This document shows, one piece after another, positions 50,320 to 59,296 of a DNA stretch of 64,000 nucleotides. The notes below the pieces were generated by a model. That model was not told where the DNA came from, made no database searches, and saw only the letters and a list, made by a program, of their open reading frames with translations. This DNA comes from Adhaeribacter aquaticus DSM 16391 (GTDB lineage Bacteria > Bacteroidota > Bacteroidia > Cytophagales > Hymenobacteraceae), in the NCBI RefSeq assembly GCF_000473365.1, contig NZ_KI421517.1, forward strand, positions 310,001 through 374,000. The letters run 5' to 3'. The position numbers and the translations under genes were made by a program. Every line of letters starts with the position of its first letter. The stretch's first letter is position 1.

Positions 50320-51501
50320 ATGAAAGAGTTTAATCCTCAAGAAATTAAATATTTAACAGAAAATGCTGATAAGGATGCGGCCGCATTAATGTTACAAGCC
50401 AGCCGTTACCCCGAATTGCCTATACCTAAATTAGTACAACATATACAAGCCCGCCAGAAAGTAAAAGATAAGCTTCCTACCTGGTACAACAATGTTGAAA
50501 TTCGTTATCCAGCCACTCTTTCCGTGGAACAAAGTTCTTCAGAGAAAACAGCAGCTTACAAAGCCAAATTAGTATCAGGTAGTACTTTAATTGATTTAAC
50601 CGGAGGCTTTGGAATTGACAGCTACTTTTTTTCTCAAGAATTTAAGCACGTAATTTATGTGGAAAGAAACCCGGAACTCGTACAGGTGGCAACCCATAAT
50701 GCTCAGGTTTTAAGCGCCACCAATATCCAGTTCTATGCAGCAGATGCCAGTCATTTTCTGAAAAACTATATTGGTAAAGCTGATTTTATATACTTGGATC
50801 CGGCCCGACGCGACAGTAGTAATAACAAAGTACATTTACTGGAAGACTGTGAGCCAGATGTACTAAAGTTATTGCCACTCCTGTTTGAAAAAGCTTCTCA
50901 GGTGTTTCTCAAAACATCTCCTATGCTGGATATTAGTCAGGCTGTTCAGAATTTAAAGCAAGTAGAAAGAATTTATGTAGTAGCTGTAGAAAATGAATGC
51001 AAAGAGGTTCTTTACCTGCTTTCCAACCAAGTAAATTTAAATCCGGAGATTTCGGCGATCAATTTATTAGGCACCGGTAAAGATCAATCTTTTAAATACA
51101 ACCGTGAGCAGGAAGAAAATGCTCAGGTAAACTATAGTGAGCCTTTAACCTACATTTATGAGCCCAATACAGCAATTCTAAAATCAGGAGGTTTTAAGGC
51201 CCTGGCCCAGGAATATAAAGTAAACAAGCTTCACCGGAATAGCCATTTATATACCTCAGAAACGTTAAGAGCAGATTTTCCCGGAAGAATTTTTGTACTG
51301 AAAGCCATAAGCCGCTTGCACAAGAAAGAACTCCTATCTTATTTACCTGATGGCAAGGCTAATATTACTGTGCGAAATTTCACAAATACTGTAGCTGAAA
51401 TCAGAAAAAAAACCGGCATCAAAGAAGGGGGCACCATTTATTTATTAGCTACAACTGATCTTCATCAAAAATCTATTATACTAGTTTGTGAAAAAGTATA
51501 G
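50320..51501 (+). CDS. THUMP-like domain class I SAM-dependent methyltransferase
   Basis: 393 residues. Motif I is IDLTGGFGIDSYFF (about 91-104). Motif IV is YLDPARRDSSN (about 160-170), where DPARR resembles the DPPY-like catalytic motif of nucleic-acid methyltransferases. The C-terminal third (about 300-393) is a THUMP-like domain, including RVFVLKAISR- and NITVRNFTNTVAEIRKKTG-type segments, which suggests RNA as substrate. It diverges from ahcY, which recycles the product SAH; that link may be coincidental. The methylated target is unknown. Confidence 0.85.
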   Translation: MKEFNPQEIKYLTENADKDAAALMLQASRYPELPIPKLVQHIQARQKVKDKLPTWYNNVEIRYPATLSVEQSSSEKTAAYKAKLVSGSTLIDLTGGFGIDSYFFSQEFKHVIYVERNPELVQVATHNAQVLSATNIQFYAADASHFLKNYIGKADFIYLDPARRDSSNNKVHLLEDCEPDVLKLLPLLFEKASQVFLKTSPMLDISQAVQNLKQVERIYVVAVENECKEVLYLLSNQVNLNPEISAINLLGTGKDQSFKYNREQEENAQVNYSEPLTYIYEPNTAILKSGGFKALAQEYKVNKLHRNSHLYTSETLRADFPGRIFVLKAISRLHKKELLSYLPDGKANITVRNFTNTVAEIRKKTGIKEGGTIYLLATTDLHQKSIILVCEKV

Positions 51502-51567
51502 TATCTATTAGAAATACAACTATAAAATATTGCCACAATTTTAAGTCTGCTATTAATAACCTGGGTT

Positions 51568-52170
51568 TTATTTAGCTTTACTGGTCCAGGAATTACCTTT
51601 AAGTCGAAAGCGCCAGGGCAACAAAGCATCCACACCGGCATAAGCCACTCCTACCCTTGGGCTGGCCAATAAATGCTCTTCTGTATATGTAGTACCGCTG
51701 TCCTCTAGCCAGATTAATTCTTTGGTTAGGTTCATTCCGTAATGTTTTAAAGTTATACCCAGCGCAATGGTAACTAAACCGGGCCCGGAAGTTAGCTTTG
51801 GTGTTAGTTTTTCATGCTTCCGGCGCAGGAGCATTTCCGGAATTCCTTCAGTTGGCTCTATTGCCCGAATAAGCACGGCATCGGCCTTCCCAGCAACATT
51901 AGTTATTATATTAAATAAAGAATAAATGCCGTAGATCAGGTACACATACGCCACTCCCCCTTCGTGGTACATTATTTCGGTTCTGGCCGTCCTTCGACCC
52001 GAATGAGAATGACAGGCTAAATCATTCTCTCCGGCATAAGCTTCAGTTTCTACAATCATGCCTCCGGTAGTTACGCCATCTATACAGGTAAATATATATT
52101 TACCTATTAAATCTTTCGCAATTTGCACAACGTCACCTCTGGTGTAAAAAGATAAGGGCAGCTTATTCAT
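51568..52170 (-). CDS. DNA-3-methyladenine glycosylase (AAG/MPG type)
   Basis: Base-excision repair enzyme that removes alkylated purines, 200 residues from the chosen Met at 52170 (MNKLPLSFYTRGDV). The catalytic Glu and active-site Tyr region is VETEAYAGENDLACHSHSGR, with RTARTEIMYHEGGVAYVYLI and LTSGPGLVTIALGI also typical. An upstream Met at 52224 adds 18 residues outside the family. It converges with the methyltransferase gene, with 66 bases between and no clear terminator. Confidence 0.93.
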   Translation of the reverse strand: MNKLPLSFYTRGDVVQIAKDLIGKYIFTCIDGVTTGGMIVETEAYAGENDLACHSHSGRRTARTEIMYHEGGVAYVYLIYGIYSLFNIITNVAGKADAVLIRAIEPTEGIPEMLLRRKHEKLTPKLTSGPGLVTIALGITLKHYGMNLTKELIWLEDSGTTYTEEHLLASPRVGVAYAGVDALLPWRFRLKGNSWTSKAK

Positions 52171-52421
52171 GTAATATCTAAAAAAGTTAAGCCATTTACG
52201 ATGTTGGCACCACAACAGGTACAAGGGTTTTGTTGTTAGTCTAAATTAAAAATACATGAGCTAGCTTTCAATATTCCCCTTCCCAATTCTTTTTCAGTAT
52301 GTATAAATATCCTTAATGAATTACTTAACAGCTATATAGTAAACCCCTGCCAACAAGATTAGTAAAATACTTAATAATCAGACTAAGTAAAACAACAGTA
52401 ACGATAAAAAGGATAACCAAT

Positions 52422-52955
52422 ATGAGAACTATATTGCTAATATTAATAGCCTTGACTGGCTTAGCCAGCTGCTCTACCACCTATGTTAAAAGTGTTGATT
52501 CTGATAATAATTTTGCCATATCGAACTACAAGACTTTTAACTTTTATGAAATTTCAGCTAACGGTGAAACAGCCAATGGCAAATACAATGACAGAATTAA
52601 TATTCTGAAAAATGAGGTTAGGCAACAATTGGAAGCCAAAGGTTTAACCCTGGATCAGACTAACCCGGATTTACTAGTAAATATAGGAGTAGTGACTACA
52701 GAGAAAGTACAAACCCGGGAAACAAACATCCGGACCGATGGACCATTTTATATGGGACAACGGCGATATACCTGGAGAGCTCAACAAGTACCCGTAGGAA
52801 AATATAAGCTAGGCACAGTTACTATTGACTTGGTAGATCCAAAAAAAAATGAAATGGTATGGCAAGGAATAGCTGAAGGAACCGTTCCTAAAAAAGATGA
52901 AAAGCTTCAGGAAACGGTAGAAGAAGGGTTAACAAAATTATTTTCCCGGTTATAA
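52422..52955 (+). CDS. DUF4136 family lipoprotein (second copy)
   Basis: 177 residues. The signal peptide ends at lipobox LASC (Cys17). The family pattern is FAISNYKTFNFYEIS near the start, NPDLLVNIGVVTTEK in the middle and GTVTIDLVDPKKNEMVWQGIAEG near the end. It lacks the acidic insert of the paralogue at 40435. The function of the family is unknown. The stop codon lies in the left arm of a perfect inverted repeat that extends to the downstream PfkB gene. Confidence 0.83.
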   Translation: MRTILLILIALTGLASCSTTYVKSVDSDNNFAISNYKTFNFYEISANGETANGKYNDRINILKNEVRQQLEAKGLTLDQTNPDLLVNIGVVTTEKVQTRETNIRTDGPFYMGQRRYTWRAQQVPVGKYKLGTVTIDLVDPKKNEMVWQGIAEGTVPKKDEKLQETVEEGLTKLFSRL

Positions 52956-53014
52956 AATAGATAAACAAAAAAGCCTGGCACATTTGTACCAGGCTTTTTT
53001 GTTTATCTATTTTA
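52953..53014. terminator. Perfect 26-base inverted repeat acting as bidirectional terminator
   Basis: Arms 52953-52978 and 52989-53014 are exact reverse complements, with a 10-base loop. The core (GCCTGG/CCAGGC, flanked by A- and T-runs) is a usual terminator, but the pairing continues 13 bases beyond the runs on each side and includes the DUF4136 stop codon. The PfkB stop is 6 bases beyond the right arm. Confidence 0.88.
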
Positions 53015-53020
53015 TACTTA

Positions 53021-53929
53021 TTAAAACTGAACCAAACGTGAGAATTGCTGAACCCGCTTTTCAATTTCCCGGTCAGATAAATTAAGCAACCGTTCAGTTC
53101 CAAATTTTTCTACACAGAAAGAGGCCATTGCAGAACCATGAATAACGGCATTTTTCATGTTATAGAAAGTTGCCTCTCCGTATTTAGCTAAATATCCTAT
53201 AAAACCACCAACAAATGTATCCCCAGCACCAGTTGGATCAAATACTTCGTCTAGTGGTAAGGCAGGAGCATAAAACATGTCGTCGTTACTAAATAACAGC
53301 GCACCGTGTTCTCCTTTCTTAATAATTACATATTTAGGACCCATTGCTAATATTTTCTTAGCCGCTTTTACTAAGGAATACTCCTTAGAAAGCTGACGGG
53401 CTTCTTCATCGTTAATGGAAATAACATCAACCAACGCAATTGTTTTTAACAATTCCTTATAGGCCACATCCATCCAAAAATTCATGGTATCCATTACAAT
53501 AAGCTTTGGACGATTTTGCAAGCGCTCAATAACGGTACGCTGCACCTGCGGTGCCAGATTACCTAACATCAGGTACTCGCAGTTCTGATAGGAATCCGGA
53601 ATAATAGGATCGAAATCTTCCAGCACATTTAACTCAGTAACCAACGTCTCCCGGCTATTCATATCATTAAAATACCGTCCGGACCAGAAGAAAGATTTTT
53701 CGTTTTCTCTAATTTGTAAGCCGGTTGTATCTATTCCGTGTTCCTGAAATTTTTCTATATCTGATTTTTGAAAGTCGCCACCTACAACTGCCACAATATT
53801 TACCGGCTTCACAAAATAAGAAGACGATAAAGAAATGAATGAAGCAGAACCACCTACAATTTTGTCTGTTTTACCGAAAGGAGTTTCTAAAGCATCAAAT
53901 GCTACTGACCCCACAACTAATAAACTCAT
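53021..53929 (-). CDS. PfkB family carbohydrate/nucleoside kinase
   Basis: 302 residues of the ribokinase fold. The N-terminal GSVAFDALETPFGKTDKIVGG and the C-terminal DEVFDPTGAGDTFVGGFIGY (catalytic Asp of GAGDTF) are intact. The chain resembles bacterial adenosine/ribokinase-type sugar kinases common in Cytophagales, but the substrate cannot be read from sequence. A candidate promoter lies upstream. It converges with the DUF4136 gene. Confidence 0.9.
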   Translation of the reverse strand: MSLLVVGSVAFDALETPFGKTDKIVGGSASFISLSSSYFVKPVNIVAVVGGDFQKSDIEKFQEHGIDTTGLQIRENEKSFFWSGRYFNDMNSRETLVTELNVLEDFDPIIPDSYQNCEYLMLGNLAPQVQRTVIERLQNRPKLIVMDTMNFWMDVAYKELLKTIALVDVISINDEEARQLSKEYSLVKAAKKILAMGPKYVIIKKGEHGALLFSNDDMFYAPALPLDEVFDPTGAGDTFVGGFIGYLAKYGEATFYNMKNAVIHGSAMASFCVEKFGTERLLNLSDREIEKRVQQFSRLVQF

Positions 53930-53972
53930 TTATATCTTTTTATAAATTTTAAGGCCTTTTGATAATTGTGTG

Positions 53973-54006
53973 CAAAATTAGGATAATATTTAAACTTCTC
54001 TCCAAA
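53973..54006 (-). promoter_or_regulatory. Candidate promoter of the PfkB kinase gene
   Basis: On the minus strand, TTTG (54006-54003), 22 bases and TAATTTTG (53980-53973). The -7 box is a perfect match, but the spacing is three bases longer than in the tRNA promoters. A leader of about 37 bases would result. Confidence 0.45.
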
Positions 54007-54295
54007 ATTTATGAAAAGGCTACATAATCCGCTTCTTTGGGAATTTAGGTTATAAAATCAGGTTGATTTATCTACGCCCAGATAATTTTAGGTAGCAAAA
54101 GCTTACTAAAAAGAATGTACAACACAAAGTGCCCATTACTAAACTTTTACACTTTCCTTTAGGCAACCTCGGAACCTTTGTTATTTAATTTATTCCTTAA
54201 GCAGGTTACAAGTTAAAAAGCTCCAGAAGAGTACCAAATTAGTTTTATAACAATATGTTTTTTTGATTAAAGGAGGTGTTATAGACCTGAATAAA
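54007..54295. other. Intergenic stretch, no gene supported
   Basis: About 290 AT-rich bases between the PfkB promoter and the hypothetical gene at 54296. No gene, RNA or repeat recognised. Confidence 0.4.
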
Positions 54296-54742
54296 CTAAA
54301 CCATTGCGGTTTCGCTTTCACGCACAATAGGACAGGTAAGCCAATCAAATGCTGCCTCCGGATCTGTGAAGAATTGGATGGTCAATGATTTTTCAGGTTT
54401 AGCAGAAAGATTATTATGAGTTTCGGCTAATAGTGGTTTCCGAACTTCATGCGCACCGTTAGTTATTCTGGCAATTTTCTCAACAGAGGTTTCCAATATT
54501 ATTTGAGGATAATCTTTAATTAAAAATTCCTGATTTTCCGGACTTATATAATCTAACCGACGCAGGTCACTGATGAGATGTTTAATTTTGTATAATTCAA
54601 GAACACTGATAGTCATCAATACAGCATCTTTAAATTCCATACCAATAGGTTGAGACTTAAAACAAAGAAAGAGCAACGAAGCCTCCAAATCCACTGCTAA
54701 GGTAAATGCCTCTCCTTCATGAATGAGTTTCGTCTTGATCAT
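54296..54742 (-). CDS. Hypothetical protein, possible STAS/SpoIIAA-like fold
   Basis: 148 residues, unrecognised in detail. The pattern ASLLFLCFKSQPIGMEFKDA, then IKHLISDLRRLDYISPENQEFL, resembles the beta-alpha-beta order of STAS/SpoIIAA-like proteins, with the second strand's DLRRLDYI where such proteins place a conserved Asp. The C-terminal half has FFTDPEAAFDWL, a common ending of such STAS-like proteins. No signal peptide or membrane helix. It stands alone on its transcript. The fold assignment is tentative. Confidence 0.6.
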   Translation of the reverse strand: MIKTKLIHEGEAFTLAVDLEASLLFLCFKSQPIGMEFKDAVLMTISVLELYKIKHLISDLRRLDYISPENQEFLIKDYPQIILETSVEKIARITNGAHEVRKPLLAETHNNLSAKPEKSLTIQFFTDPEAAFDWLTCPIVRESETAMV

Positions 54743-55181
54743 GGTATATTTTAAGATTTCATTAATGATTTATCTGAACCTTTATCTGGTTGGGAAGCTC
54801 AAATATACTTAATTACCTAATTTCTCCTGCTTTAAATTAATTATATAAATAAATATTTGTATTTTTTCAATTTCATAAACAAAATTTAATAAATATCTTA
54901 AAGAATAAAGCCTGTTATAGAAAATTAACTACTAACGGCAGGCCAATTATATTGAAAGGAAGAAATCAGTGCTGAAAAAAGCTAGCAATTGTCAGCCTTT
55001 AAAATTTAGATGGATTCGATTTAAGGCGGAAAATAAAGTTTGCCTATTGAGGGCTTGATAACACAATTAATTAAGTGGCAAAGTACTATTCAAGGGCAAC
55101 TTAAGAAAGGCTTGGTAAACCAGTTTAAAAATAAAAATTAGCAGATTATTAATTAAAATAGTTGATGAGAGGACTAAAAAC
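54743..55181. other. 439-base intergenic region
   Basis: AT-rich. Two very short frames in the plus direction (about 29 codons from the GTG at 54969, after AAGGAAG, and a later fragment to 55142) have no recognisable content, so I do not call them genes. Confidence 0.35.
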
Positions 55182-55210
55182 AAAAAAGCCTCTGAAATTC
55201 AGAGGCTTTT
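55182..55210 (-). terminator. Terminator of tRNA-His
   Basis: GCCTCTGA (55188-55195) pairs with TCAGAGGC (55199-55206). On the minus strand a T-run of six follows the stem. It begins right after the tRNA 3' end. Confidence 0.85.
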
Positions 55211-55212
55211 GG

Positions 55213-55287
55213 GGTGGAAGATGGGGCTCGAACCCACGACCCCCAGAATCACAATCTGGTGCTCTAACCGACTGAGCTACAACCACC
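55213..55287 (-). tRNA. tRNA-His (anticodon GTG)
   Basis: 75 bases including the extra 5' G(-1), which pairs with C73 as required for histidine tRNA. The anticodon stem CCAGA/TCTGG has loop TTGTGAT (GTG), and the T-arm GTGGGTTCGAGCCCCAT is standard. CCA is encoded in the three following bases (55212-55210). The acceptor stem has two adjacent T-T mismatches (positions 5-68 and 6-67: GGTGGTTG against CTTCCACC). Confidence 0.95.
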
Positions 55288-55417
55288 GTGTTATTTAATG
55301 GAATGCAAAAGTAAATTAGACTGCTGAATATTGCAATAGCTAGATCATTTTTTTTTACAGAAACAGCCAAAAAAATGTTTTCTACTTAATAACCAGCAAC
55401 ATAAATTTTACTTCATT

Positions 55418-56203
55418 TTAAGCAATACTCCTTATAAAGCTTATTACGGCGTTTTGTGTAATATCTTTTTGTTCAAACATGCCCATATGGCCAGTTTGAT
55501 CTAGTAATAAAACATGCGCAATTTTAGGTAGTGGGCATAGTTGTAAGGTTTGCTCAAATGGCACAGCGGTATCCTGCTTGCCAGCAATAAACTGAATTGG
55601 AAAATTTGCTTTTCGTAAAACGTGCGTACGGTCCGGCCGATCGCGCATTCCAATTACTGTACCTATGATGGCCTCCCCCGAAGCTTCTTTTCCAAGACCA
55701 ATCAACAAATTAATAGCTGCTTCATTTTGTTTCCGGTTCCCTTCGAAAAACAAAGGTGCTACAAAAGAATCCATAAACTTACCTACGCCATGCTTTTGAA
55801 TAAACTCAATGGTGCGGTTCCTAGCTTCCTTTTTTTCTTCAGAATCGGGGAAAGCAGTAGAATGAAAAAGACTCAGGCCATTTACAAATTCGGAGTACTT
55901 TTCTGCATAGGCCAAAGCTACGTAGCCACCCATGGAGTGACCTATAACGGTAGCTTTTTCAAAACCTAATGCTTCAACAATTTCATGTACTTCAGCGGCA
56001 GCACTATCCATGGAATAATCGTCCCGGAGGTCCTGGTTCTGTCCAAACCCTGGCAAATCCACTGTTACTACCCGAAATTCTGGTTTAAAAGGCTCTATAA
56101 ATTGTTCCCATACTTTCTTACTTTCACAAAAGCCATGCAGGAATATTATTGGTTTTCCGTTACCACCAGAATCCGAAACTATATTTTTAAAGATATTGCT
56201 CAT
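55418..56203 (-). CDS. Alpha/beta hydrolase
   Basis: 261 residues. The triad is Ser90 in GHSMGGY, Asp211 in GKQDTAVP and His239 in QTGHMGMF. The oxyanion region is LHGFCESKKVW, and a lid lies between about 115 and 180. It resembles small esterases or the MenH/BioH-like hydrolases, but no substrate can be assigned. It lies 82 bases after dxs on the same strand, possibly cotranscribed. Confidence 0.88.
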   Translation of the reverse strand: MSNIFKNIVSDSGGNGKPIIFLHGFCESKKVWEQFIEPFKPEFRVVTVDLPGFGQNQDLRDDYSMDSAAAEVHEIVEALGFEKATVIGHSMGGYVALAYAEKYSEFVNGLSLFHSTAFPDSEEKKEARNRTIEFIQKHGVGKFMDSFVAPLFFEGNRKQNEAAINLLIGLGKEASGEAIIGTVIGMRDRPDRTHVLRKANFPIQFIAGKQDTAVPFEQTLQLCPLPKIAHVLLLDQTGHMGMFEQKDITQNAVISFIRSIA

Positions 56204-56285
56204 ATTGTTTTACGTTGGGTTAAACAAAAAACCTATAAACAATTTATTGCTTACAGGCTTCTACTGCAATTCTACATTATTTGAA

Positions 56286-58214
56286 TTATACTTTTACCTT
56301 AACAGACTGAGCCCATAAAGCCCGAACTGTTTTTTCAATGCTATCCGGATCAAAGCCTGCCTCCCGGTGCAGTTGCAACTGGTTTCCATGTTCAATAATA
56401 GTATCGGGTATACCCAACCGTTTCACCTGAGAAGTATACTGATTATCGGCCATAAATTCTAAAACGGCACTTCCGAAACCTCCTTGTAAGCAGCCATCTT
56501 CAATGGTGATAATTTTATCGTATTTGCGGAATATTTCATGCAGCAATTTCTCATCTAAAGGCTTGGCAAAACGCATATCATAATGCCCTACCTTTATATT
56601 TTCTTCTTTTAGCTTTTTGCAGACCTCTACAGCATAATTACCAATATGACCAAAGGTTAAAATAGCTACATCTTCTCCTTCCTGCAATACCCGGCCTGTA
56701 CCAACTGCAATTCTTTTTAAAGGGGTACGCCATTCCGGCATAACTCCTTCACCACGTGGATACCGAATACTAAACGGTCCCATATCTGGCTGGCTGGCGG
56801 TATACATCAGGTTCCGGAGTTCTGCTTCATTCATAGGTGCAGATACCACCATATTAGGAATACAGCGCATATAAGCAATGTCGTACGCACCGTGGTGCGT
56901 AGAACCATCTGCTCCGGCAAACCCGGCCCTATCTAAACAAAAAACGACATTCAGGTTCTGCAAGCATACATCATGAATTATCTGATCATATGCCCGCTGC
57001 ATAAACGTGGAATAAATATTACAAAAAGGAATTAAGCCCTGGGTAGCTAAACCAGCGGAGAACGTAACAGCGTGTTGTTCTGCAATACCAACATCGAAGG
57101 CTCTGTCGGGCATTGCCTCCATCATAATATTTAAGGAAGATCCGGAAGGCATAGCCGGCGTAACTCCCATAACTTTATCGTTTTGCTGCGCTAGTTCCAC
57201 AATAGTGTGCCCAAATACGTCCTGATATTTAGGCGCTTGCGGCGTATCGTGATGTACTTTATAAATCTCACCGGTAATTTTATCAAAAGTGCCCGGGGCA
57301 TGCCATTTAGTTTGGTCTTTCTCAGCCAGGGCAAACCCTTTACCTTTTACGGTAAGGCAATGCAAGATTTTAGGTCCCGGTATATCTTTTAAGTCTCTTA
57401 AAACCGAGGTCAGGTGATTGATATCATGCCCGTCGATTGGTCCAAAATACCTGAACTTTAATGATTCAAATAAGTTGCTTTGTTTAAGCAAAGTAGCTTT
57501 AATACCACTTTCTACTTTAGAAGCTATTTGTTGAGCGTTTGGACCGAACTTACTGATCTTACCCAAGATGTTCCATATTTCATCCCGCAGCTTATTGTAA
57601 GTCCGCGAGGTAGTAATATCCGTTAAATATTCTTTTAAAGCCCCTACATTAGGGTCAATGCTCATGCAGTTATCATTGAGTACCACCAGCAAATTAGCGT
57701 TTGATACGCCAGCATGGTTTAAAGCTTCAAAAGCCATGCCGCCCGTCATGGCACCATCCCCAATTACAGCAATATGTTGCCGATTATCTTCGTGCTTATA
57801 TTGAGAAGCCACCGCCATACCCAAAGCCGCCGAAATAGAGGTAGAAGAGTGTCCTACGCCAAAAGCATCGTATTCACTTTCTGATCTTCTTGGAAAACCT
57901 GAAAGGCCGTTATACTTCCGGTTGGTATGAAATGTATCCCGGCGTCCGGTTAATATTTTATGCCCATATGCCTGATGCCCTACATCCCAAACTAACTGAT
58001 CATGAGGCGTCTGGAAAATATAATGTAAAGCAACAGTCAGCTCTACTACTCCTAAGCTAGCCCCAAAATGCCCCCCATAAATAGAAACATTATCAATTAT
58101 AAATTGCCGTAATTCCTGGCATACCTGCAGTAATTGTTCCTGATTAAGCTGGCGTAAATCAGCAGGTGAGTTTATATTAGCGAGTAATTCTCCGGGCTTG
58201 ATAATCATGGGCAT
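56286..58214 (-). CDS. dxs: 1-deoxy-D-xylulose-5-phosphate synthase
   Basis: First enzyme of the MEP isoprenoid pathway, thiamine-diphosphate dependent, 642 residues. The TPP motif is GDGAMTGGMAFEALNHAG (about 152-169) with NDN following, DRAGFAGADGSTHHGAYD lies in the pyrimidine domain, and the catalytic Glu is in VGIAEQHAVTF. A start at the third residue (MIIKPG) is also possible. No riboswitch of the TPP type was recognised upstream. Confidence 0.97.
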   Translation of the reverse strand: MPMIIKPGELLANINSPADLRQLNQEQLLQVCQELRQFIIDNVSIYGGHFGASLGVVELTVALHYIFQTPHDQLVWDVGHQAYGHKILTGRRDTFHTNRKYNGLSGFPRRSESEYDAFGVGHSSTSISAALGMAVASQYKHEDNRQHIAVIGDGAMTGGMAFEALNHAGVSNANLLVVLNDNCMSIDPNVGALKEYLTDITTSRTYNKLRDEIWNILGKISKFGPNAQQIASKVESGIKATLLKQSNLFESLKFRYFGPIDGHDINHLTSVLRDLKDIPGPKILHCLTVKGKGFALAEKDQTKWHAPGTFDKITGEIYKVHHDTPQAPKYQDVFGHTIVELAQQNDKVMGVTPAMPSGSSLNIMMEAMPDRAFDVGIAEQHAVTFSAGLATQGLIPFCNIYSTFMQRAYDQIIHDVCLQNLNVVFCLDRAGFAGADGSTHHGAYDIAYMRCIPNMVVSAPMNEAELRNLMYTASQPDMGPFSIRYPRGEGVMPEWRTPLKRIAVGTGRVLQEGEDVAILTFGHIGNYAVEVCKKLKEENIKVGHYDMRFAKPLDEKLLHEIFRKYDKIITIEDGCLQGGFGSAVLEFMADNQYTSQVKRLGIPDTIIEHGNQLQLHREAGFDPDSIEKTVRALWAQSVKVKV

Positions 58215-58546
58215 TTCCTATATGCATAAGAACACTTGTGTTAGACAAATGTTCAATTTTCGGATTTTCCTTTTATACGAAAAAGCTGGTAAAAGTAATT
58301 ATTTTTTCTGACTTCCCCGAAATTGAATTCAAACTCCAGACCAAATTGAGCAAAGGCAGTTGATTTACCATTATTTTTTTTGGCAAGGAAGGTTACATAC
58401 CAGCACCTATAACCCGTGGCTAAGCTACCAGCCGAGTACCAAGCAGATATTACATACCCAAGCAAGCGGCTTTTAAAGTAAGTTTCCCGTAATTTTCTTT
58501 ATTTTTGACGTTAATTACGTAGTATTTCTATATAGCAGCAGACATA
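58215..58546. other. 332-base divergent intergenic region between dxs and scpA
   Basis: A 70-codon frame on the minus strand (58253-58465) has no recognisable domain, so it is not called. TATTTTTG at 58500-58507 is a candidate -7 box for scpA, 40 bases before its GTG start, but no TTTG lies 19 bases before it. Confidence 0.4.
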
Positions 58547-59296
58547 GTGAGTTTTGAAATAAAATTATCCTTATTTGAAGGCCCTTTTGACCTCCTCCTT
58601 TTCTTCATTGAACGGGATGAGTTAGATATTCATGACATTCCAATTTTTAAAATTACGAATGACTTCATGGCATATATTTCTCAACTAGAGCAATTGAACA
58701 TTGAAGTGGCCAGTGAATTTATTTTGACCGCGGCCACATTAATGCGCATAAAAGCAAAGATGTTGCTTCCCCGGACGGAAAAAGATGCGCAAGGGAATGA
58801 AATTGACCCGCGTCAGGAATTGGTGCAACACCTGCTGGAATACAAAAAATATAAAAACGTTTTAGCAGATTTAACATTACTGGAAGAGCGACGCCAGATG
58901 ATGGAATCACGTGGTAATATACAAGCAGAGTTACAACACATTGCCAAACAAAGCAATTTAGATTACGAGCTGCAAGACCTGAATTTGTATAAATTAATGC
59001 GGGTTTTCGAAAAAGTAATTGTTCGTTTTGAAGAAGAACAAAACCGGCCTAAACATACGGTATACACCTACCCGTATACCATCGAAGATCAGAAGCATTT
59101 TATTCTGGAAAGAGTTAATAAGGATAAGATTGTGGATTTTACAGAAATCATAGAAGCTTATCCAGAAAAAATTGGTTTAATTTTCAACTTTTTGGCTATT
59201 CTGGAAATGTTGCAGCTCAATACCATCAGTATTATCATTAATGAAGGATTTAATAATTTCCGAATAGTACCTTACAACGATAATCAGGCAGCTTAA
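58547..59296 (+). CDS. scpA: Segregation and condensation protein A
   Basis: Kleisin subunit that bridges the SMC dimer in chromosome condensation, 249 residues. The start is a GTG (MSFEIKLSLFEGPFDLLLFF). The N-terminal SMC-binding region is about 1-100 (IHDIPIFKITNDFMAYI), and the C-terminal winged-helix part ends near 245 (AILEMLQLNTISIIINE). The stop codon shares its last base with the next start (TAATG), coupling the two genes. Confidence 0.94.
   Translation: MSFEIKLSLFEGPFDLLLFFIERDELDIHDIPIFKITNDFMAYISQLEQLNIEVASEFILTAATLMRIKAKMLLPRTEKDAQGNEIDPRQELVQHLLEYKKYKNVLADLTLLEERRQMMESRGNIQAELQHIAKQSNLDYELQDLNLYKLMRVFEKVIVRFEEEQNRPKHTVYTYPYTIEDQKHFILERVNKDKIVDFTEIIEAYPEKIGLIFNFLAILEMLQLNTISIIINEGFNNFRIVPYNDNQAA

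Noticed and set aside
54969-55142. Two short plus-strand frames before tRNA-His
   Set aside because: 29 codons and a shorter fragment; an AAGGAAG site precedes the first, but no recognisable content or homologue comes to mind.
58253-58465. 70-codon minus-strand frame between dxs and scpA
   Set aside because: No recognisable domain, no ribosome site, and it lies where the dxs promoter must be.
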